Under the pieces are notes generated by a model. The model was not told where the DNA came from. It saw only the letters and a list, made by a program, of their open reading frames with translations, and ran no database searches. Positions 20,145-29,954 of a stretch of 64,000 nucleotides of DNA are shown here, one piece after another. Positions within the stretch are counted from its first letter, which is position 1, and each line of letters begins with the position of its first letter. Location of the stretch: the NCBI RefSeq assembly GCF_033473495.1, contig NC_088935.1:3162001-3226000 (forward strand), in the 5' to 3' direction. Source of the stretch: Cercospora beticola. Taxonomy: Eukaryota > Ascomycota > Dothideomycetes > Mycosphaerellales > Mycosphaerellaceae. Position numbers and translations under genes: made by a program.

Positions 20145-20945
20145 TCAACTGGTACTCATGGACTGTGGGAACACGGGCTCCCCCCTCTGTGCTCGCCAGG
20201 AATTCGTGACTGCCAGCAGATCCTCACATCCATAGAGAAGAGAGGACCATCGCTGCACGAAGCCAGCAGATATTTCCCAGCTGTGCACCTGATCTGCATC
20301 GCCCCAAACAATCAATCCGCATCTCTGCCAGCTGCCGCCAATGCACTCCAGTGCTCCAGAGCAACGCAATTCGTCGAACAGCATAGTTGCATCGATCTGT
20401 GACATTGCCGTTGCCCGTAGTATGTTGTATCTGAGCCTCGCGTGTGGGAGAGCATCGATAAGATGGTCGTGCGCAATTTGGTACTGTGCTGGGATCGGGG
20501 CCAGTGTCTTCGGCACTGCTTTGTCCGACTTCGCTGTCAGGCCGACCTCTGCACGTTGGATTGATGATTGCTTGATGCCTAGGGAACGAGCGTTCGAGTA
20601 GACTGCCGCGTAGAAGTTTCGATTGATCAGGCGAGCCAGATCATCGTAGTGGCGGCCTGTTGACGTATTGCTCCCAACGCTCAGTTGTGGTGCCAATGTG
20701 CTGGACGTGTCTTGCCCGCCATTCTTCACTGCATTCTCGGACCTCGAAGATGTCGAAGCAGCACTTTCTGACGGACTTTGACTTCGAGAACTTTTGGAAG
20801 ATTCTCCTTCGCGCTGCCGTTGCCGGAAAGCCCTCTGGTTGATCCGATTCTGTATGCGTCTTCTTTCAGCAGGGTCATTCTTGCCTCTCCAGTTCTCGTT
20901 CGTCACATTAGTATATTCGTGCATGATGAATTGCTTAACCGCCAT
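20145..20945 (-). CDS. bZIP-type transcription factor with DUF3425-like domain
   Basis: One exon, 266 aa. A basic region lies at about residues 25-46 (DPAERRRIQNRINQRAFRQR), the AP-1-like signature with N..NQRAFR. It is followed by a Ser-rich stretch in place of clear leucine heptads. The C-terminal half has the DUF3425 pattern: APIPAQYQIAHDHLIDALPH, ARLRYNIL, CGLIVWGDADQVHSWEIS, and GCEDLLAVTNSWRAQRGE. Known: this architecture is common in filamentous fungi, often in stress or metabolic regulators of unknown target. Start at 20945; a second Met at 20924-20922 is possible. Target genes are unknown. Confidence 0.85.
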   Translation of the reverse strand: MAVKQFIMHEYTNVTNENWRGKNDPAERRRIQNRINQRAFRQRQREGESSKSSRSQSPSESAASTSSRSENAVKNGGQDTSSTLAPQLSVGSNTSTGRHYDDLARLINRNFYAAVYSNARSLGIKQSSIQRAEVGLTAKSDKAVPKTLAPIPAQYQIAHDHLIDALPHARLRYNILRATAMSQIDATMLFDELRCSGALECIGGSWQRCGLIVWGDADQVHSWEISAGFVQRWSSLLYGCEDLLAVTNSWRAQRGEPVFPQSMSTS

Positions 20946-22094
20946 CTAGTTCCAGGCATTGCCACATATGTTTATGTACTGTGCAGGTTGTGCGCAGCGC
21001 CTGATGTAGATGGCGCTCATAGTCACCAGAAGATGTTGTAATCACAGCGGTGACATCGGTCCAGTCTATACTTGGTTGTCTGAGTAATCTACGCGATTGC
21101 TTGTCAATGCTTCGAATCATCGAGACGTCTTACCAGATCTCATATGTGCTGGGCAGGCGAGGAACGAGCGGCATCGGAATTCGTGCCAGCGGGAGTTGAG
21201 CTCGACATTCACACGTGTCCGCACACCACTTCTTCAGTAGGGCGCGTCAGCTCTTCATAGACTCCGGCAATTGCGGTGAAGAGACGTACTCTGTTTGTGC
21301 GCAGCATCTTGCAGGATCCAGACAGAATCCTTTCGTCAATGGCTTCAGCCCTACAGTGGAAAAGGAACATCGGAGGGTGGCTGCTGACCTAAGCTGCATA
21401 TTGGATCCAGGAATGACGTTGGATGTTCGCTGCGCAATAGGGCGTGCATCGAGTAATTGTTGTGTCGCTGTGCTCGTAGGCAGGCCAGGTACTCGTCGGG
21501 GATTCCGTTGCGGTGTTCAAGAAGAGTGACTTGCAAGGTTCATTGACCAATGTGTGCTGGAGTGTGCCGCTGGCGTGGCTGGCCAATATACAACGTCGAG
21601 TGACGGACTGTAGTAGCAGACAGAGAAGCTCATACTGAGTTCTAGTGCTTGGTCCGCCCTTCGGTAACAGTGACGGCCTGTAGTCGATGGAATTTCGATG
21701 GAACCATCCTTTGTGGTCGGCAGAGCTCATCGGCAAGATTCGTATTCCGAGTGACACCGACCTTTGCTTATCGCCAGTGCAGACAAGCCCACGTGCATGT
21801 ATCTGACTTCGATAGCAGGATGTCCGATGGCTAGGTAAGATGCCACATTACAACTCATGACAGTACGTGATGATATTTTCAGTCGCGTGACAGTGCGTTG
21901 AGGCAGGGGGAGGGAAGCTGCGTTTGCCCGCAATATCCTTCCGCTCATGCGTGCTGCCGACTTCTTGCCAATGGCTGTCTGCGCCATGATGCTCGACGCA
22001 GGCTTCAATTCTCGAAGCAGTACAGTAGCAAGACACAGACTCACAGAGGCAGAGGCAGCCCGAGTACAGGTAGAAACGCGATCTGTCACGCGTC
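20946..22094. other. intergenic region between bZIP gene and hydroxylase-like gene
   Basis: About 1.15 kb between two divergent genes. Only unrelated overlapping frames are present, the longest about 120 codons on each strand. CACGTG occurs near 21209 and 21790 in addition to the paired sites closer to the hydroxylase-like gene. Confidence 0.4.
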
Positions 22095-22115
22095 CACGTG
22101 GTTGCTGTGACGTCA
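22094..22115. promoter_or_regulatory. paired E-box and CRE palindromes
   Basis: CCACGTGG at 22094-22101 is followed 6 bp later by TGACGTCA at 22108-22115, about 130-150 bp before the hydroxylase-like start. These are the core sites of bHLH (Pho4/NUC-1 type) and CREB/ATF-type bZIP factors. Use as binding sites is inferred. Confidence 0.45.
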
Positions 22116-22243
22116 CTGCCGACGCGTTTCCCTGTTTTGATTTTGCGAGAGCGCGACAGTCGAAAAGCGACGGCGAGGACTTCGGATTCTGAGTGGAAGT
22201 CGGTGTGACATGTATCTTGTTCGAACGACATACCGCAACAACA

Positions 22244-23411
22244 ATGCAGGCTGTTCGCGATAAACTCGTCTATGGGTCAGGGTATTTATCAGGTCGCTCG
22301 GCAGGATGGCCGACGGGTTTCTGGGAGCTCTACGGAACTGTCATGTCGAAAGTAACAGGCATGTTGACACTGCCGCTCCCACTGGTGTCCTTCATTGCCA
22401 TTCCGCTGTACGGCGGCTCGTCAACCACTGTCAGCCTCGGCTTCTTTTACCTGACATGGATAAGCTTGATCTGGAGGTAAGCTGGGAACGAATGAATCCA
22501 TATGTATGGACTTGCTAAGATCGATCGACCAATGTAGCAAAGGACCGCTAACCATCGAAATATACGGCACTGCAATCATTAGGCTGTTCTGCTACTTGAT
22601 ACCGTCGCTACTCTCACTCGGCTTCGATTTATCGATACCTAGCATGAGTCGCAAAGTCAAGGCAGCAGGAAAAAGACATCTTCCACACCAGCTTGGTCGA
22701 GACCGGCTGTTACACGTTGCGGCTCTTGCGACGTGCAACATATTTCTGGGTGTGCTCTTACAGGCAATACTCGAAATTGTGGCCACTCGAATACTTCATC
22801 TTCGCAGTCTCCTGCAGGTTTCGAAGGCCGTTCCTCTGCCCTGGACACTGCTGATGGATGTGCTGAAGGGCTTTGCTGTGAGGGGCGCTGTACACTACGC
22901 AGTACATCGATACGTGCTGCATGAGTGGCAATCAGTGTTACAAAAATGGCACCTGGAATATCAGCACTGCACAGACATCACCTTCAGCATGCTCGCAGCA
23001 TATGACCATCCTGCCGCATATCTGCTGAAGGGGTTCTTGCCGACGTTCTTGCCGGCCGTGATCTTTCGCTGGCATGTCCTTACCTGGCACTTATTCCTAA
23101 GCTTGGTTTCTCTAGAGGAGTTTTTCATATTTTCCGGGTATACTACACTTCCGTCCACGATCATAACTGGCGGGATGGCTCGTCGGAATGAGGCACACTT
23201 TACTTCGGTGGGCGATGGCTACGGAATTGGAAATTATGGTCGGCTTGGTCTTTTGGATCTTTGTCTTGGGACGTCATGCCCCGACGAGGACGATGTAATC
23301 GATGATATCCAGGAAGAAGCTGAGAAGCACAATGTGCAAGATCGAGTCACGAATGCAGTTGACTCCGGCATGTCGAAATTGAAGAAGCAGAAAGCCCGCA
23401 AGCGGAAGTAA
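22244..23411 (+). CDS. sterol-desaturase/fatty-acid-hydroxylase-superfamily membrane protein
   Basis: Exons 22244-22476 and 22538-23411 (intron GTAAGC..TGTAG), 368 aa. Several hydrophobic segments surround His-containing motifs typical of the superfamily: HYAVHRYVLHE, KWHLEYQH, AAYDHPAAYLL and ARRNEAHF. Known: active members use a di-iron centre held by eight or more histidines to hydroxylate or desaturate lipids in the ER. Odd: the last motif, usually ending in an L-H-G-T-like sequence, reads LDLCLGT here, with no His. Catalytic state is therefore uncertain. The C-terminus is basic (KKQKARKRK), like an ER-retention tail. Start: ATG at 22244 in ACAACAATGC context; an in-frame ATG lies upstream at 22193. 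Confidence 0.8.
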
Positions 23412-23508
23412 TACTAGGGTTGCATTAGCCGCTGCTATCGGAATGATCGCAAGTCTTGTTCGCATGTCGAGTATCGTAATCGAGCGATTCATTGCTGTAT
23501 CGATGGTA

Positions 23509-24620
23509 TTAAGCCACCTTGATGACAACCTTCCCAAAATGCCCACCGGAGTACAGGTACTGCAGAGCGTCTTTTGCCTCGTCGAAGTTGAAGGTCCTGT
23601 CTATCGCAGGATGAATCTGGCGTTTGGCGTAAAACCTGCACATCTCTTCGAAGCGATCCTTAGGGCCATTGAGTATTCCCTTCAAGGTCAGGTTCCGGCG
23701 TAGGGCTAGTAGGTTTGTATTCAATCCAGGAGCATCTTCTTTCCCACTAAGGTAGCCTATGCAGGAAATGAGACCTCCGAAGCTTGCGCAATCGAAGCTC
23801 TTGCGCAACGTTTGAGCCCCACCAGTCTCGAGTATAATATCAGCGCCCTCGCCTTCTGTGATATTCATGACCTCTTCTTGCCATTCGGAGTTGGCCTTGT
23901 AGTTGATGCCGTGATCGGCCCCCAACTTCTTCGCCTTTTCCAGCTTTTGGTCAGACGAGGAAGTGATAATCGTCTTCAAACCAGCTGCGTGTGCGATTTG
24001 CAAACCAGAGATCGCTACTCCTCCAGTGCCTTGAAACACAACTGTTTCGTCCACATTACCATCCGCCGGACTGTTCAGAGGTCTGAACTGGTTGATCGAC
24101 ATCCAAGCAGTTACAGCGGCTATTGGAAGAGTTGCGGCTTCTTCATTCGAAAGGTAGTCTGGGACAGCCACCAAGGCACTCGCATCAAAGCATCTGTACT
24201 CCGACAGAACGCCTGGGAGCGGAAGCCCAAGTCCACTTGCCATGTCCTTTTGCTTGACTTGTCCAGTGAGATGGGTCTGGTTGAAGATTGACATGACGCG
24301 CTGGCCCTCTTTCCAATCTGATGAGCCAGGATTAACGATGATGCCGCAAGCATCTGAGCATGGGACGAGATCTTCCGGGCTGTCCACAGATTTGTGGTGA
24401 TTGTACAGGCCCATACAGACTGCACGAGATGTTAATATCACTTCCCACGGGGGCCAAGAGAGACTCTCGCACCTTCAGTGTCGCGGTAGTTCAAGGAGAC
24501 AGTCAGTATCTTGACAAGAACTTCTCCGTCACTTGGCTGGGGCATCTCGGCGGTCGTCTGCCTCAGCTTGTCGAGGCCATCGAAAGCGGTCCTCCATTGC
24601 TTGATCTGAGTTACCGTCAT
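23509..24620 (-). CDS. zinc-independent MDR oxidoreductase (quinone-oxidoreductase-like)
   Basis: Exons 24620-24473 and 24419-23509 with intron GTGCGA..GTGCAG, 352 aa. The GroES-like N-terminal domain has LNYRDTEVCMGLYNH and PCSDACG. The Rossmann region has VVFQGTGGVAISGLQIA and the downstream AKKLGADHGINY. The structural-zinc Cys quartet of classical alcohol dehydrogenases is absent. It fits NAD(P)H-dependent quinone oxidoreductase or alcohol dehydrogenase-like MDR enzymes that are abundant in fungi. Substrate unknown. It ends 97 bp from the stop of the convergent hydroxylase-like gene. Confidence 0.88.
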
Positions 24621-25109
24621 GGTGAGTGTCGAATCTGGTAAGCTTGTAATAGGGATGCAGAGGAGGCGGGTTTCGATTTATGCACCATCTTTACGGCCAT
24701 CGCCCGTCAGTCGTCACACTAGGGCGAGTGGGGACTTGATGTGCTCATGATGTGGATTGGCCTCGCTGGCACGCGCGATGGGTCCGAGGAAAGTCCAGAG
24801 CATCGGATCGCGCGCAGCACTCACATCAGCAGGCGGACACGCGCGGCAAGAATGCCATGCAACGCCGAGCACCAGCAGGCTGCCGCAGTGGGCATCGCGA
24901 TGCTTGAATGGTGGGAGGAGGATGCTCTGCCGTGCGGTGGTGGAAGTCAATGCGGAAGCACCTTTCCGGTGTTAGGGTAGAGTACGAGGAGGTACGCAGC
25001 CACATCCCACGCAGACACATGACACAACACACCTCTGCGTCCAACATAGCATCCGTCAGCACCGTCGGCGGATAATGCAATGGATCAGCACCCGCTGGAG
25101 CACACCTGA
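24621..25109. promoter_or_regulatory. shared promoter, MDR and LMBR1 genes
   Basis: 489 bp between two divergent start codons. Short GC-rich frames are present but none is convincing. No clear binding motif was recognised. Confidence 0.4.
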
Positions 25110-27200
25110 ATGCACAACATGATCGGCGACGAGCAGGCCGCATCGGCGTCCGCGGCGTCGTCGGTGGCCTCGAACATCTTCGCGGCGTCGGCACTCTTGA
25201 CCATCGCATTGCTGGTTTTGCTGACTATTCGACACTATTTGCCTCTTCGAAACACGCCGCACTGGCTGCTGCTCCCCGTCTTCCTGGCCCTCTTCTTGCC
25301 CTGTTCGATTATCCTCCTGGTCCCCATCGACTGCGCAGCAACCAACGCCAACCATGCGATCTGGTTGCCTGAGCGTGTGACGCTCGTAGCATGGCGCATA
25401 GCGTACTGGCTCACCTTCGTCTTGACGTGGTTCATCTTGCCGCTTCTGGGCGAATACTGCGACTCGGGCTTCCGCGACACGAGAGAGCGAATCGCCGACG
25501 CCGTCCGATCGAACCTCCGCTACCAAATCATCGTGCTCTCAGCAGGCGCAGTAGGCCTCGTATACTTCATTCTCGAGAATGGGTTCCACTTCGCCACGAT
25601 CAAGGGCCTGCTCATGGCACTGGCCTACACCTGGGGCCTGATTCTGGCAATCGGCCTCATGGGACATGGCTTGGTCGCCATACCAAGACGTCTGTTCAGA
25701 AATGCAAATGTGATATCTCGCCTACGATGGTTGCATGGCCAGGCCCCGAAGATAAAAGACAGGTTGGACGAGGCTACAGAAAAGCTAGAACACTTGGAGA
25801 ACACTGTACTCCAACTTAGACGACTCAAGAGTGGAATGAGCGCGGAGCAGAAGGAGTGGATCGATGAGCTGAGCAGTGTATCTGATACACGCCCAAATGC
25901 ATTGCCGACTCAACACACCTCCACCCCCAACATTCCAGCTGTTATCACTGATCGGTATCTCGCCGATTTGACCCGCAAACTGAAGCGCGCCCGGCATAGG
26001 AAGGCTCGCTTTGTGGATGAATGGGATCGCCTTGTACAGCGAGCCTACGAAACCCAGACCATTTTGGACTCAGCCACTTCGAAAAAGCTACAATTTGGAC
26101 GTAGCGGAATCGGACGGAACGTCGATATTCTTACGCCAACCCTGAGGTACCATTTGCACATGAACCTCGTACCAGCGATACGTGTTGCAGTCTCCTGTGC
26201 TCTTGCGCTCGCTGCAGTACTCATTGTATGGAGCGAAGTGATTAGGGCTTTCGCGCCACGACTATCGGTTATCGGCTTGACCGTGGTCCATCACCCAACC
26301 TCGACGAGCGGTGGAAAAGTCAATATCGGCGGCCAGATCGTCGCGGCCGCATGGCTGCTGTATATGAATACTGCTGCGCTCTACGCAATCCAGGACGTGA
26401 AGGTGTGGGGCAACCGCGCTCTCGTCAAGCGGCAAACGTACGGAGAAAGCGCTGCTTGGTACTCGATGCAGATTGCGAAGCTCACCGTCCCACTATCGTA
26501 CAACTTCGTGACTATGCTTTCTCCGAGCGTATTCGAAGAAACAATGTTTTTCCAGTTCCTGGGAAAGCTTCTCGATCTTACGCCGCTCGGTTCTGGATTT
26601 AGTCGCTTTTTTCCCTGCTTTGTGCTGATTCCGGTCTTTGCTACTCTGTTCAACGTCTATGGAAGAATGAAGAGCTTACTTGGCTTCGGGTTCCTCGAAG
26701 ATGAGAGCGAGAATAATCCATCTGGATTCGGCACAGGAGGCTGGCGGGAAGGAAAAGCCTTGATCGATCGTGAACTGCAATCTCGTGGCACCGACAGCAT
26801 GCTTGGACTCTCCACTCGAGGCGCATCCTTGGATCTGGAACGAAACGCCGTCCAGAGTGGCGAGGATAGTATATCTGCGACCCCTGCTCAGGTGGCAGTG
26901 CCTTCCAGAGACACATTCAGTGACCACCCGCCTTCCCGAACCGAAGGCATTCGCGAGGCGAACAGGCAGTTCAATGCCATCACAAATCAACAGGAGGAAG
27001 ATGATAGTGCCAGACATTTTTATCAAGATCTAGGAGAGCGAATTCAGAACACCTTTACGACAGTGGAGACGCCAGAGTTGATGCAGAAGATTGGGAGTGC
27101 ATTCAAGACGCCGAGATGGATGCAAGACGATGAATCAGGCCCGTCAGCACTTTCCAAATGGTTTGGGGGACGGCCAGAAGGCGGCAGACTGAGATTGTAA
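25110..27200 (+). CDS. LMBR1-domain multi-pass membrane protein
   Basis: One exon, 696 aa. Hydrophobic helices begin at FAASALLTIALLVLLTI and LLLPVFLALFLPCSIILL, continue with a block around residues 80-210, and resume from about 355. A predicted coiled-coil cytosolic loop lies between, around residues 215-330, rich in Lys, Glu and Leu (EKLEHLENTVLQLRR). Known: LMBR1-like proteins are nine-helix membrane proteins; human LMBD1 acts in lysosomal cobalamin export and LIMR binds lipocalin. Fungal function is largely undescribed. The C-terminus is polar. The start may be the second Met at 25119. Confidence 0.87.
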   Translation: MHNMIGDEQAASASAASSVASNIFAASALLTIALLVLLTIRHYLPLRNTPHWLLLPVFLALFLPCSIILLVPIDCAATNANHAIWLPERVTLVAWRIAYWLTFVLTWFILPLLGEYCDSGFRDTRERIADAVRSNLRYQIIVLSAGAVGLVYFILENGFHFATIKGLLMALAYTWGLILAIGLMGHGLVAIPRRLFRNANVISRLRWLHGQAPKIKDRLDEATEKLEHLENTVLQLRRLKSGMSAEQKEWIDELSSVSDTRPNALPTQHTSTPNIPAVITDRYLADLTRKLKRARHRKARFVDEWDRLVQRAYETQTILDSATSKKLQFGRSGIGRNVDILTPTLRYHLHMNLVPAIRVAVSCALALAAVLIVWSEVIRAFAPRLSVIGLTVVHHPTSTSGGKVNIGGQIVAAAWLLYMNTAALYAIQDVKVWGNRALVKRQTYGESAAWYSMQIAKLTVPLSYNFVTMLSPSVFEETMFFQFLGKLLDLTPLGSGFSRFFPCFVLIPVFATLFNVYGRMKSLLGFGFLEDESENNPSGFGTGGWREGKALIDRELQSRGTDSMLGLSTRGASLDLERNAVQSGEDSISATPAQVAVPSRDTFSDHPPSRTEGIREANRQFNAITNQQEEDDSARHFYQDLGERIQNTFTTVETPELMQKIGSAFKTPRWMQDDESGPSALSKWFGGRPEGGRLRL

Positions 27201-27382
27201 CATAATTGACTTGAAAATTTGTTGTATTAGCGGGAGTTTGGAAAGTGCTCTCAGGACGAGTCAAATAGAGATACAAATTGTACAATACAATAGAGCGCCC
27301 AGCATGCTCGCTTGAACGCAGCAGATTTCACAAAACCTCGCCAATTTCTCCGACTTGAGAGCTGCACATCAACTCCTGGAGA

Positions 27383-28510
27383 TCAACTGATTTTCTTGAT
27401 CCGAGCTCTTCCAACATCAATCTTGCCTTGCACTCTCTCCACATCTTGCTCAATGACCCCCAGCATCTCATTTTGGATGGCCAACTCCTCATTGATCAGA
27501 ATGCCCATGTCTTTCAGCTTCGCCACTGTCTTACCCAAGCTCATGACATCTTCATCCTGTTCTTGCATGATTTGCTTTTGCAGTTGCAACACACCCGAGT
27601 TGTCCAATTCCCTCGTTCGTTCCGTTTCTTTCATTGGACCTCCCAATACGCGCCCACTCGGTTTCGCCGCCGAGGTGCCTTTCCACAATTCTGACTTTTG
27701 CTCTGACGTGGCTGCGGCCGAGGCGTTCATTCCACCACTGCTCCCAGAGACTTTCGCAGATTGTGTGGCCATGCTCTTCAGAACACCTTCCAGTCCCTCG
27801 ACTTCTTTTCTTGCAGTACCAATCAGATCTTTTCTGCGACGCAGTTCGCCATCACCGAGACGTTTGGCGCCTCCCCAGCCAGCATCGTCGCCTTTGCTTG
27901 CTGCGGCTATCGCTTTGAGACCATCTTCCAGCTGCGCGATAAAAGTGGCCGCACGCACCAGGCTTGCCTTGGCCTCAGCGGAGAGTGTATGTTGTGACTG
28001 GGCCGTCGAGGCAGATTCGCGCTGTTTCAGCTGTGAACGAGCGGTCTGGATTTGGCTCTTGAGGTCACGATGCAAGTCCAGCCATTGACTCGGGTCTGTG
28101 GCTGCTCCTCCATGAGCACTGCCCGGACGCTTCGAACCCGATGTGTTAGTTGTGATGCTGCTGGGCAGATTGAGGAATCCGCGCCAGGCAGCGCTACTCC
28201 GCCATCGAGCATCGTCTGAGGCGATGATGGCTTGCAGGTACTTCTCCAGGCCGGCACGTCGCTCCTCGGTCAAACTCGCATTGTTTACTGTGCGTCGTAG
28301 CCATGATTTGGCGGGCAAAGGTGCCGGAGGAGGCTTGCCTGCCTCGGACACGAGAGCTTCATGCAGCGCGGCGAAGTCGTTGTATCGCTTGCGGATATCG
28401 TGGCGGCGGAGAGGCAGCTGCAGCGAGACATGGTACTGCGTAAAGGGCTTGGCGTCCACCGGGGTCGCTGTCGTCGCCGTGGGAATGGAAATTGTGAGGG
28501 CCGGGGCCAT
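27383..28510 (-). CDS. VAM7: vacuolar PX-domain SNARE Vam7
   Basis: One exon, 375 aa from the ATG at 28510. The longer upstream frame has no support. A PX domain fills about residues 1-120, with the phosphoinositide-binding Arg-Tyr segment (DIRKRYNDFAALHEAL). The middle is polar. A Qc-SNARE helix at the C-terminus (about 310-370) contains INEELAIQNEML, whose Gln is the likely zero-layer residue. Known: Vam7 is the soluble Qc-SNARE for homotypic vacuole fusion, held to the membrane by PI3P and HOPS. There is no transmembrane segment, as expected. It is divergent from IST3 with 183 bp between starts. Confidence 0.92.
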   Translation of the reverse strand: MAPALTISIPTATTATPVDAKPFTQYHVSLQLPLRRHDIRKRYNDFAALHEALVSEAGKPPPAPLPAKSWLRRTVNNASLTEERRAGLEKYLQAIIASDDARWRSSAAWRGFLNLPSSITTNTSGSKRPGSAHGGAATDPSQWLDLHRDLKSQIQTARSQLKQRESASTAQSQHTLSAEAKASLVRAATFIAQLEDGLKAIAAASKGDDAGWGGAKRLGDGELRRRKDLIGTARKEVEGLEGVLKSMATQSAKVSGSSGGMNASAAATSEQKSELWKGTSAAKPSGRVLGGPMKETERTRELDNSGVLQLQKQIMQEQDEDVMSLGKTVAKLKDMGILINEELAIQNEMLGVIEQDVERVQGKIDVGRARIKKIS

Positions 28511-28693
28511 GCTGGGCAGTGGAAGAGTACAGAGCGGACATGGAGTGCGCAGAGTGAGTTTACTTGCATGTGATGTGCCCACTCCAGCTTCGACTGCGAC
28601 GTCATTGCCACGTGCGCGCCCATGCAAGTGGAAATAATTGTGGCTATCGCATGCATCCACAGCATCTGAACAAACGAGCACCACGCTGCCGCC
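28511..28693. promoter_or_regulatory. short bidirectional promoter VAM7/IST3
   Basis: Only 183 bp separate the two start codons. It contains GACGTCA at 28598-28604 and CACGTG at 28609-28614, four bases apart. The same combination of half-CRE and E-box occurs before the hydroxylase-like gene. Regulatory use is inferred. Confidence 0.5.
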
Positions 28694-29623
28694 ATGCAGT
28701 CCATTCGCCAGATTGAGCGCCTTAATCAAACCGAGCTCGACAAGTGTATCCCGCCTAACGCGTCCTGGCACACCGACTACCGCGACACAGCCTACCTGTA
28801 CATCGGAGGCCTGCCATTTGAGCTCTCCGAGGGCGACATCCTCACCATCTTCAGCCAATATGGGAACCCGGTGCACATCAACTTGGTGCGCGACAAGGAC
28901 ACTGGAAAATCGCGCGGCTTCTGCTTTCTCAAATACGAGGACCAACGGAGCTGCGATCTTGCTGTCGACAACTTGAGCGGCGCTGGTGTAATGGGCCGTG
29001 TGATCAGCGTCGACCACACGAGATACAAGAAGAAGGAAGGCGAGGTGGAAGGCATAGGCGACGAAGATGTCGAGGATGCAGATGATACCGACAGAGAGGG
29101 CGACGACCGACGGAAGCGGAGGAAGACTGAGGAGAGCGAGAGTGAAGAGGAGCGGCCTCTGATCAAAGAGGAAATCGAATTGCAGAAGCTACTAAGAGAA
29201 CACGACGATGATGACCCCATGAAAGAGTACCTTGTCCAGGCAAAACGAGAGGAGGTAGCCGAGGCTCTCAAGGCTGTCGTAAAACAGAAGGGAGAAAATC
29301 GAGGCCACGACCGACACCGCAAACACAGCAGACATCACCACCATCGGTCATCACGGCGAGGCGACGAGTCAGATGATGGCGATAGAGAAAGGCGCAGACA
29401 CGAACACCGTTCTCGACGAGATCGCCAGCGTGATTCAAACAGATCTCGACATGAGTCGCCGCCCAGAGATGAGTCCAGCACTCACTCTCGTTCGCGGCGT
29501 CATGCGGATCGTGACGCACTGCGTCGCTCTACGAGGGACGATTCTCTTTCTGACGCGGATTCACGGAGGCGAAGGAGACGCGACGCATCGAGGGATAGAA
29601 GAGGGAAGGAACGCTCTCCATAA
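28694..29623 (+). CDS. IST3: U2 snRNP / RES-complex protein Ist3 (RBMX2-like)
   Basis: One exon, 309 aa. A single RRM lies at about residues 35-110 (AYLYIGGLPFELSEGDIL, then KSRGFCFLKYEDQ), preceded by the conserved N-terminal segment with NASWHTDYRDTAY. The C-terminal part is acidic and then rich in Arg, Ser and His repeats (RS-like). Known: Ist3/Snu17 is the RRM core of the pre-mRNA retention and splicing complex with Bud13 and Pml1. The extended RS tail is typical of filamentous-fungal and animal versions rather than the short yeast protein. Confidence 0.94.
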   Translation: MQSIRQIERLNQTELDKCIPPNASWHTDYRDTAYLYIGGLPFELSEGDILTIFSQYGNPVHINLVRDKDTGKSRGFCFLKYEDQRSCDLAVDNLSGAGVMGRVISVDHTRYKKKEGEVEGIGDEDVEDADDTDREGDDRRKRRKTEESESEEERPLIKEEIELQKLLREHDDDDPMKEYLVQAKREEVAEALKAVVKQKGENRGHDRHRKHSRHHHHRSSRRGDESDDGDRERRRHEHRSRRDRQRDSNRSRHESPPRDESSTHSRSRRHADRDALRRSTRDDSLSDADSRRRRRRDASRDRRGKERSP

Positions 29624-29954
29624 AAGCTCGCAGGTTCTCCCACGATGCACAAAGAAAGGTATGCAGAGCACAACAGGCCCTAATATCATGAACAGCGGAG
29701 CCTTGACTTGCCAAACTCACGTGGCTCTCTTGACCAAGACTACTACAGTTTCATGCTCATCTCATACGATATGCGAGCCTTCGTCCTCCGTAAAAGTGCT
29801 GGTGGTTTGAGTTATGCACAAAATTGTACTGGGAGGTGATAGCAGCCTTATCACGTTCCTGGCCGATGCCCTCTCCGCTCAGGTAGAAGGGCTTCGAACT
29901 GTGCCAGGATCCAGGTGCACTCCGCCACGCAGCCAAGTTTCCAATATTCCACAA
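29624..29954. other. 3'-3' intergenic spacer
   Basis: 331 bp between the convergent stop codons of IST3 and the BCAS3-like gene. A CACGTG is present near 29719. Nothing else was recognised. Confidence 0.4.

Noticed and set aside
28511..29017. 169-codon N-terminal extension of VAM7
   Set aside because: It overlaps the IST3 coding region on the opposite strand. The PX domain starts immediately after the ATG at 28510.
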